Part shown: in pieces, positions 32,738 through 38,769 of the stretch
Layout: every line of letters starts with the position of its first letter
Numbering within the stretch: position 1 is the stretch's first letter
From: Alphaproteobacteria bacterium
GTDB lineage: Bacteria; Pseudomonadota; Alphaproteobacteria; Micavibrionales; UBA2020
Length of the DNA: 38,769 nucleotides
Assembly (NCBI GenBank): GCA_004297545.1
Contig: SCTB01000047.1
Location: 1 to 38,769 of the forward strand
Direction of reading: 5' to 3'
Notes under the pieces: model-generated
What the model saw: the letters and a program-made list of their open reading frames with translations, nothing else
Told to the model about the DNA's origin: nothing
Database searches by the model: none
Program-made: the position numbers and the translations under genes

Positions 32738-34720
32738 ATGGTGAAAAAGGTCTTCCAGGGCGACGCCGACGAAATCGGGAACGAGATCACGGAGAACGGC
32801 TTCGAGTACGCCATTCCGCCCGGGCGCCGGGCGCCCATGCACCGCATGCATGCGGAATGCGTCCTCGACATCCTTCGCTCGGGACTCAAGCCGGTCCTCG
32901 CGATCGGCTCCGTCAACGGGCCGGAGAGCAAGCTGTGGAACCCGGTGAAAAACCCGCTCACCGTCGAGCAGCAGAAAGAGCAGTTCCGCCGCGCGCTGCC
33001 GGGCATCGACTATAACCCCGCGATGATCCTCGAGCTGGAAGACACACCCGACGACAAGACCTGGATCGAGAATTTCCACAAGAAAGTGAAAGATCTTGGG
33101 ATCGAGAGCAAGTCGGTGGTCTATTTCCGCTCCAAATCGTCGGATGCGGCGACCGCCGGCGACGCCAACACAAAGCCTTTGAGCGAATACACCCAGTCCT
33201 TCGTCGACGAAGGCATGGCGGTCTGGCAGTCATATAACGCCAACCCGGCCGACGACAATATTTCGGCCAGCGCCATCCGCGCCTTCGACCTCAACCACCT
33301 CACGGTCCAGCAGCGCCGCATTATCGGCGCGCCGGACTACATCGTCAGCCTCGCGCGCGAAGCGCGGGACAGCAACCCCGACAAGGCGCTGCTCGAGGAA
33401 CACAATGTTCCCCTGACCGTCCTCGACCTCTCGCTCGACCGCATGCGCAAGGAAGCGGGTATCTCGACCGCCGCCGTGATCCAGGCTGCGCTTGAGGAGG
33501 GCCCGGTGAGCGCGGCGTCGCTGGCGCTGGCCGCGACGGACCTCGTGAAGGAGCGCGCTGGCATGGCCGCGCCGAAGGTAAAAAAGCCGCTTCTCGTGCT
33601 CGGTAACAGCGTGTCGGAAGAGACGGCGGAGTTCCTGAAGACCGCGGGCGCCTTCTCGCCCGCGAGCGCCTCCATCGGAAAATTCCCGAGCGGCGAGCCT
33701 TTTGCGGAAATCTTTTACGGCGACAAGAAGAACTTCGCCGCTAATGTCGAGAAGATCAAGGGCGCGGAATGCTTCGTCGTCCAGTCGACGGGCGAGCCCG
33801 TGGCGGACAACATCCAGCATCTGCTGCTGATGATCCATACGCTCAAGTTCTACGGCGCGAAGAAGGTGACGGCGGTCGTGCCGTTCCTCGCTCTCTCGCG
33901 CGAAGATCGCGCCTTCCCCGAAAGCTTCTGGTCCGTGGGCGCCGACCTGATGGCCAGGCAGCTGAAAGTGGCGGGGGCCGACGGGGTCATTACTTTCACC
34001 ATGCACTCGAAGAAGGGCTGTGAATATTATCAGGCCGAGTTCGGCGACAATTTCGTGAACGTCGATGCGACGGAAATCTTCGCGCGCCATCTGGAGGCGA
34101 AGTTCCGCGAAGACGCTGCGAAGCTCGTCGTCGGCGCCCCCGACGGCGCCGACAAACCGAACGACGAAGGCATCCGCCGCGCGTCGGCGCTGGGTACGCG
34201 GTTGACCGGCTCGTTCAACGACAGCTCGCGCTACCTGATCGCGAAACATCATACCGGCCCCAGCACGACCGAAATCGACGAAGCGAAGTCCAACTTCGGC
34301 TGCGTCAAGGACCGCGACTGCGTCGAGGTCGATGACCTGGTCGACGGCGGGGGCACCGGCGTGAACGGCGGGCGGGCGCTCAAAAAGCATGGCGCGCGCT
34401 CGGTCTCTTTCGTCTTCACCCACGCCATCCTGACGAGCGGCAGCGGCACGGCGCTTGAAAAGATGCTGACGGCAAAAGAGGGCGACAACTACGTGATCGA
34501 CAACCTCGCCTTCACCGACTCCGTGCCCGAGGCGCGCGCCAAAATCGAGGCCTTTGCCAAGCAGTATCCGGACCTTGCAAAGAAAATCGGCTTCATACCG
34601 CTCGGGCCTGCTATTCTGGCGGAGGTGAAGAAGCAACTTGCGAATAAACCGGCGGAGACGTCCGAAGCTGCGAACTCCAATATCGCGGCACCGAAGCCCC
34701 CTGTCCTGAAGGCAGGATAA
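32738..34720 (+). CDS. fusion of NMN-adenylyltransferase-like and PRPP-synthetase-like domains
   Basis: 660 residues. The N-terminal nucleotidyltransferase (1 to about 210) has MHRMH (34-38) in the place of the (H/T)xGH site and ISASAIR (175-181) matching ISxTxxR, as in NMN adenylyltransferases. A linker of about 75 residues follows. The PRPP-synthetase-like domain (about 285-640) has FPSGE (316-320), PFLALSREDR in place of the usual PYxxYARQDR loop, TFTMHS, and the PRPP-loop equivalent VDDLVDGGGTGVNGG (531-545). Loop sequences are clearly divergent, so the sugar substrate could differ. Placed directly behind nadV, it could supply PRPP and convert NMN to NAD. The Ala/Pro-rich C-terminal tail resembles that of nadV. 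Confidence 0.85.
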   Translation: MVKKVFQGDADEIGNEITENGFEYAIPPGRRAPMHRMHAECVLDILRSGLKPVLAIGSVNGPESKLWNPVKNPLTVEQQKEQFRRALPGIDYNPAMILELEDTPDDKTWIENFHKKVKDLGIESKSVVYFRSKSSDAATAGDANTKPLSEYTQSFVDEGMAVWQSYNANPADDNISASAIRAFDLNHLTVQQRRIIGAPDYIVSLAREARDSNPDKALLEEHNVPLTVLDLSLDRMRKEAGISTAAVIQAALEEGPVSAASLALAATDLVKERAGMAAPKVKKPLLVLGNSVSEETAEFLKTAGAFSPASASIGKFPSGEPFAEIFYGDKKNFAANVEKIKGAECFVVQSTGEPVADNIQHLLLMIHTLKFYGAKKVTAVVPFLALSREDRAFPESFWSVGADLMARQLKVAGADGVITFTMHSKKGCEYYQAEFGDNFVNVDATEIFARHLEAKFREDAAKLVVGAPDGADKPNDEGIRRASALGTRLTGSFNDSSRYLIAKHHTGPSTTEIDEAKSNFGCVKDRDCVEVDDLVDGGGTGVNGGRALKKHGARSVSFVFTHAILTSGSGTALEKMLTAKEGDNYVIDNLAFTDSVPEARAKIEAFAKQYPDLAKKIGFIPLGPAILAEVKKQLANKPAETSEAANSNIAAPKPPVLKAG

Positions 34721-34725
34721 TCCTT

Positions 34726-34760
34726 ATAATCCTTCCGGGGCCCGCCCCCGGAAGGATTAT
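34726..34760 (+). repeat. 15-bp-stem hairpin in the NAD operon
   Basis: ATAATCCTTCCGGGG (34726-34740) pairs perfectly with CCCCGGAAGGATTAT (34746-34760) around a 5-base loop. It lies between the fusion gene and nadE and abuts the nadE ribosome binding site (AGGGA). There is no T-run, so it is more likely an mRNA-processing or attenuating structure than a full terminator. Confidence 0.7.
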
Positions 34761-34774
34761 GTAGGGATTATGTC

Positions 34775-37441
34775 ATGTCCGGCACTTTCGAGATCAAGAT
34801 AGCTTCGGCCAGCTGCAACCAGACGGGCGGCGATTGGCCCGCCAACCTCGCAAATATATGCCGGGCCATCGACCGCGCCGCCGCCGACGGCGCGGATCTG
34901 CTGTGCCTTGAGGAACTGGGCCTCTCGGGATACGAGCGCGGCGACGATTTCTTCTATTCGGATAACGCAAAAACCCGTGCGCTGCTGCAGATCATCGCCG
35001 ATTACGCCGCCGCCAAAAACCCGAACCTGATTATTTCGGTCGGTCATCCGTGGTACTTCGCGGACAAGGATATTCCCGACCAGCCGGAACGCCGCAAGAA
35101 CCCTATCTTCAACCGCATCAATAACCAGTTCAACGTGCAGACGCTGATTTCCGGCGGCGATATCCTCTCCATGTCCTGCAAGTCCTTCCTGTTCAACTAC
35201 GAGCGCGGCTACGAGAAGCGCCATTTCGAGGAATGGAGTGATATCGCGGCGGATGCGTATGAAAACAAATTCGGCAAGGGGCGCCAGGGCACGATCATGA
35301 TGGAGCTGCCCTGCTTTAGCTATCCGGACGGCAAAACCGTGCCGCCGAAAGTCATTCCCTTCGGCAGCCCCGTCGTGCACGCGAAGGGAACCGGCGGCAA
35401 GGCCATCAACATTTTTCATGCGATCTGCGAGGTTTACTGGGTCGGCTCGCGTTTCGACGGGTCGCCGGATAACGACAATTACAGCCGCGACAATCCGCTC
35501 GCCCGCAAGGCGCAAGACTACGACATCACCGTCGCGATCAACCCGAACGCGAGCCCGCCCGCCGCGAATAAAATCGACAAGCATTACGAGCTTTGCAAGC
35601 TCGCCTCGCGCCACTGCGGCGTGCTGGTGCATACCGACGGGCTGGGCACGAATGGGTCGACCTTCGCGCAGTTCGGCTCCCGCCTGATGGCGCAGGACGG
35701 CAAAATCATTTCCGAAGGCATGCGCCTGAGTTTTTCCGACATGGCCTACACCAGCCAGATCGTGCAGGTGACGGCGCCAAAGGATAAGGGGCCCTCTCCC
35801 CATGCCGTCATCGCCCACGAATTCGCGAACCGGAACAAGCCGCCCGTGCAGGACGGCCCGGCGACATGGGAAAGCGGTCCCCGGCGCGAAATGGAAGAGG
35901 AAATGCGCAACGAGCTGCTCTGGCTCTTCGACTACATGCGCAAAAATAAAATTCAGGGCGTGACGCAGGCGCTCTCCGGCGGCGCGGATTCCGCCTATAA
36001 CGCCTCCAAGGTGCGGCTGATGGCGGAGCTGGCGATCAGCGAGCTCGGCGTCGAGGGCTTTCTTGAGGCGATGAGCCACCTGAAATACAAAGCGGCGGTG
36101 ATGGAAGCCTATAAAAAGGGCGGGAACGAAGCCGCCATGACAGCGCTGATGTATAACATGCTCACCTGCGTCTATATGGGCACCGACAATTCATCCGAAG
36201 ACACGCGGCGCGCCGCGCAGACACTGGTGGAAGGCGGCGTCACGGCAGAGGGTGCCGCTTTCAAGGGTATCGGCGGGCGGTTCCATTACCGCAATGTGCA
36301 ACGCCTCGTCGAAGTCTATGCCGAAGTTTTCTCGGGCGTAAACCCGGGCGCCGTCACCGATGCGCGCGACGCGGAAATCCGGCACGAAATTGCCTCTATC
36401 CTGCGCACACGCAAGGACGAAACCACGAAGGAGGAACTTGACCGGCGCGTCGAGGCGCTGAAATCAAAATTTGAGGAAGTGACGGGCGAGGTGCTCTCGA
36501 CCGCGCGGGACGAACATTCTCTTGCCTATGAAAACATTCAGGCGCGCCTCAGGCAGGTGCTGATCATGCTGTTCTCCAACGTGGAAAATAAAATCGCGAT
36601 TTCCAATCCCAACCTCGACGAAGGCCGCAACTCCTACGCCACCTGGGGCGGCGACCTGCACGGCGGGATGATCGCGGGCAACGCCCACAAGGGCAAGCAG
36701 CGCGAGCTCGACCACATGCAGCTGATGTTCGACCACGGGCTCGAGGACGGCGTCGCGCCGGTGAAAGCCTATTACTGGGTGCTCAAAAACCGCCCCTCCG
36801 CCGAATTGCAGCCCAAGAGCAGGGAAGGTAAGGTCACGCAGTTCGACGAAGACCAGCTCGGCCGCACCTTCCGCCAGATGGACACGATTTCGCATTTCAT
36901 GCTCTATGACCGCCCGTATGAAAACAACGAGCGTAAGAACAACCCCATCGAGGTCTTTGAGAAGTGCCGCCGGCACGCAGATTTTGCGGGGGATTCTATC
37001 GAAACCCTGCACGACCGTATCCGCCTATCCTACGAGAAATGGGCCCATGCCCAGTTCAAGGTGCACGGCAGCCCGATCTGCGCGACCTACGGCAAGAATA
37101 TCGACCACCAGTCGTCCCTGCGCACGCCGAATATAGGCTCTTTTCACAGGCCGGAACTCGCGCAGCTGGCCGTTTACTGCCTCGAAAAAATGGCGCAGCG
37201 GGACGGTTCAACCATCGAAAAACTGACAGGCCTGTCGTTGCGTGAGCTGCTCTTCCGCGCGCTGGTGGATGCGGAATTCGGTAACGCTCTCGCTGCGAAA
37301 ATGTGGACCCCCGCCGCCGCCGACGGGCGCAGGATGAAAGCGGCGACGCTTTATGCCTATATCAGGCAGAACGGATTCGCAGAGCTTGCCAGCCCAACGA
37401 AGATGTCAGGCATTCTGGCCGCAGCCGGATCGCGCGATTAA
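34775..37441 (+). CDS. nadE: glutamine-dependent NAD(+) synthetase, unusually long
   Basis: An 888-residue enzyme against about 540-700 for the family. The N-terminal CN-hydrolase glutaminase retains the triad: Glu47 in LEELGLSGY, Lys136 in CKSFLFNY and Cys218 in ICEVYW. The NAD-synthetase domain has the P-loop SGGADS (401-406), DNSSEDTRRAAQ, and NPNLDEGRNSYATWGGDLHGG corresponding to the SNKSE...GDMAGG region. The extra length lies largely between the P-loop and that motif (about 420-600), a helical insertion, and in the C-terminal part. It amidates nicotinate adenine dinucleotide to NAD using glutamine. It follows the strong hairpin by 14 bases. Its stop overlaps the convergent deoC by 4 bases. 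Confidence 0.88.
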   Translation: MSGTFEIKIASASCNQTGGDWPANLANICRAIDRAAADGADLLCLEELGLSGYERGDDFFYSDNAKTRALLQIIADYAAAKNPNLIISVGHPWYFADKDIPDQPERRKNPIFNRINNQFNVQTLISGGDILSMSCKSFLFNYERGYEKRHFEEWSDIAADAYENKFGKGRQGTIMMELPCFSYPDGKTVPPKVIPFGSPVVHAKGTGGKAINIFHAICEVYWVGSRFDGSPDNDNYSRDNPLARKAQDYDITVAINPNASPPAANKIDKHYELCKLASRHCGVLVHTDGLGTNGSTFAQFGSRLMAQDGKIISEGMRLSFSDMAYTSQIVQVTAPKDKGPSPHAVIAHEFANRNKPPVQDGPATWESGPRREMEEEMRNELLWLFDYMRKNKIQGVTQALSGGADSAYNASKVRLMAELAISELGVEGFLEAMSHLKYKAAVMEAYKKGGNEAAMTALMYNMLTCVYMGTDNSSEDTRRAAQTLVEGGVTAEGAAFKGIGGRFHYRNVQRLVEVYAEVFSGVNPGAVTDARDAEIRHEIASILRTRKDETTKEELDRRVEALKSKFEEVTGEVLSTARDEHSLAYENIQARLRQVLIMLFSNVENKIAISNPNLDEGRNSYATWGGDLHGGMIAGNAHKGKQRELDHMQLMFDHGLEDGVAPVKAYYWVLKNRPSAELQPKSREGKVTQFDEDQLGRTFRQMDTISHFMLYDRPYENNERKNNPIEVFEKCRRHADFAGDSIETLHDRIRLSYEKWAHAQFKVHGSPICATYGKNIDHQSSLRTPNIGSFHRPELAQLAVYCLEKMAQRDGSTIEKLTGLSLRELLFRALVDAEFGNALAAKMWTPAAADGRRMKAATLYAYIRQNGFAELASPTKMSGILAAAGSRD

Positions 37442-38277
37442 TATGTCGCGGGCACGGAGGGCTTGGCGGCTGGCGCGGTCGCGGGGATTGCGCCCAGCAC
37501 CTGCAATATATCTGTCAGCACACCGCTCGCGCCGATGCGGAAGGTGTTCGTCGAGATAAAGTCTTCGCCCATCATGCCCCTGGCGAGCGCGATGTACTGC
37601 GCGCAGTCACCCACGGTCTTGACGCCGCCCGACACCTTCAGGCCCGCCGGTTTGCCTGATTCAACAATCGCCTCCAGCAGCGTCGCGACGGCTTCCAGCG
37701 ATGCGCCGCCTTTCGCGCTTTTTCCGGTCGAGGTTTTCAGGAAGTCGGCGCCGCAGTCGAGCGCCAGGCGCCCGGCGGCATAGAGGTCGTGGTAGTCGTC
37801 GAAGGCGGCCGATTCAAGGATGACCTTCAGCTTCGCGTCTTCTCCGCAGGCCTTGCGCGCGGCGCGCAGCAGGGCGGCGGCGGCCGCGGTATCGCCTTTC
37901 ATGAAGCTGTCGTAATCCAGCACGATGTCGATCTCGTTCGCGCCGTTATAGATCGCGGTCTTCGCCGCCATATAGGTTTCAGCCGGGTCGCCCTTGCCGC
38001 TCGGGAAATTGATGACGGTGGCGCGGTTGATGTCCTTTTTCGCCGTCGCGTTGAAAACCTGCCGCAGGAATTTCGGGTAGACGCAGGTGGCGGCCACATG
38101 GCCGAGCTTGCCTTGGTCCGCTTTCTTCGTCAGCGCTTCGATTTTCTCCGGCGTGTCGTCGTCGTTGAGGCTGGTCAGGTCAAGGCTGTGCAGGCTCACC
38201 GACGCGGTGGTCGCATCGGGCTTGGCCGCGCGCGCCTTTTCGACGATTTCAGCAAGGCGTTCCGGGAAGTTCTTCAT
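37438..38277 (-). CDS. deoC: deoxyribose-phosphate aldolase
   Basis: A 279-residue class I aldolase that cleaves 2-deoxyribose-5-phosphate to glyceraldehyde-3-phosphate and acetaldehyde in nucleoside breakdown. Visible motifs are AATCVYPKF, TVINFPSGKGD, NEIDIVLDYDSF, the Schiff-base lysine region FLKTSTGK, and LKVSGGVKT with the second conserved lysine. The C-terminal Ala/Pro-rich tail extends beyond the family core. GGAGG lies 4 bases before the ATG. It lies 14 bases after an upstream unknown gene on the same strand. It is convergent with nadE, so it is not part of that operon. Confidence 0.95.
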   Translation of the reverse strand: MKNFPERLAEIVEKARAAKPDATTASVSLHSLDLTSLNDDDTPEKIEALTKKADQGKLGHVAATCVYPKFLRQVFNATAKKDINRATVINFPSGKGDPAETYMAAKTAIYNGANEIDIVLDYDSFMKGDTAAAAALLRAARKACGEDAKLKVILESAAFDDYHDLYAAGRLALDCGADFLKTSTGKSAKGGASLEAVATLLEAIVESGKPAGLKVSGGVKTVGDCAQYIALARGMMGEDFISTNTFRIGASGVLTDILQVLGAIPATAPAAKPSVPATY

Positions 38278-38291
38278 TCATCCTCCATGTT

Positions 38292-38769
38292 CTAGGCGGC
38301 CAGCGCGGGCAGCACCGGCTTTTTGACGGGCGCTGTCTTTCCGTCGTTAAACAGCTTGTTGATGGGCGAAAAGTCATAGCTGGAAATTTTTGCGAGCGTC
38401 GGCAGGATATCGGGATAATCCCGCGCCAAAATGCCGCGCACCTCGCCGGCGACCGCCGCCACAGCCGTGCGGTCATAAGAGGGGACGGAAGGCTTGGTAA
38501 CCTTGCGCACCGGTGTGCCCGGCGGCTCCGCGGCATGGCCGGTCATTCGCTCGCGATGAAAACGCTCTTCGGCTTCCAGCAGCAGCGCCACGGTTTCCGC
38601 CATGTTGCGCGCCTTGATGCCTTTTTCGGTCAGTTCGATAAAGCCGTTCGCCAGCAGCTTGATGCCGGCATCGAGCGGCAGCGGCTTGCCGCGCTCGTCC
38701 GTGATCTCGATGTTGCTGCGTTTCGCGCGGCCCATCTGCATCAGCGCAGCCTGCAGATATTCCTCGCCC
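38292..38769 (-). CDS. protein of unknown function, 5' end outside window
   Basis: At least 158 residues, still open at the window edge. The first in-frame ATG (38741) has no ribosome binding site, and the codons upstream of it read EEYLQAALMQMG, which look coding, so the true start is probably outside. The visible part has a charged N-terminal segment (KRSNIEITDERGKPLPLDAG), a helical AETVALLLEAEERFHRER, a flexible middle and a C-terminal ILPTLAKISSYDFSPINKLF followed by an Ala/Pro/Lys-rich end. I do not recognise it. It precedes deoC by 14 bases on the same strand and is probably co-transcribed with it. Confidence 0.6.
   Translation of the reverse strand, partial: GEEYLQAALMQMGRAKRSNIEITDERGKPLPLDAGIKLLANGFIELTEKGIKARNMAETVALLLEAEERFHRERMTGHAAEPPGTPVRKVTKPSVPSYDRTAVAAVAGEVRGILARDYPDILPTLAKISSYDFSPINKLFNDGKTAPVKKPVLPALAA

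Overview
The window reads as chromosomal DNA of a GC-rich Gram-negative bacterium, most likely an alphaproteobacterium. The evidence is an ECF sigma / anti-sigma / periplasmic metal-sensor trio, lipoprotein and periplasmic signal peptides, RimO, a short KamA/EpmB enzyme, and dispersed CCGGCGAAAGCCGG-type palindromes. The lineage is an inference. Coding density is high, there is no gene-free stretch above 300 bases, and I found no rRNA, tRNA, CRISPR array, transposase or integrase.

Layout. 1-1029 (minus): a truncated alpha/beta hydrolase and a secreted helical protein; the first ~30 bases look like a small inversion or an assembly foldback. 1261-3241 (plus): ECF sigma factor, membrane anti-sigma-like protein, heavy-metal-sensor-like periplasmic protein and a small lipoprotein, closed by a terminator. 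3336-6818 (minus): an unrecognised 1160-residue protein with degenerate C-terminal repeats. 7043-8275: mscL and a secreted dienelactone hydrolase. 8438-11467 (plus): four tandem ankyrin-repeat genes that share an unrecognised C-terminal module. 11508-16021: rimO, a GNAT acetyltransferase, a KamA/EpmB radical SAM enzyme, a small secreted EndoU-type RNase and a YfdX-like protein. 16159-18214: an OmpR-type two-component pair.

18220-27134 (minus) is the most unusual region: six genes overlapping by 4 bases or separated by at most 2 bases. In transcription order they encode a zinc MDR dehydrogenase, an AsnB-type asparagine synthetase, a SAM methyltransferase, a PhyH-type Fe(II)/2-oxoglutarate dioxygenase, an adenylation-thiolation-reductase NRPS-like protein with a NadR-like kinase domain at its C-terminus, and a separate NadR. 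Three tandem 17-bp imperfect palindromes at exact 22-bp period lie in the promoter region. This looks like a small biosynthetic operon linking peptide-type carrier chemistry with nicotinamide riboside/NAD enzymology or with a kinase derived from it. The product is unknown.

27370-30827 (minus): glgX and an EntS-like MFS transporter. 31111-37441 (plus): a nicotinamide/NAD operon with nicotinamide phosphoribosyltransferase (nadV), a fusion of an NMN-adenylyltransferase-like domain to a PRPP-synthetase-like domain, and an oversized glutamine-dependent NAD synthetase. These could supply PRPP, NMN and NAD from one transcript. 37438-38769 (minus): deoC and a truncated unknown gene. NAD enzymology therefore occurs twice in 20 kb, once in a housekeeping-type salvage operon and once inside a natural-product-type operon.
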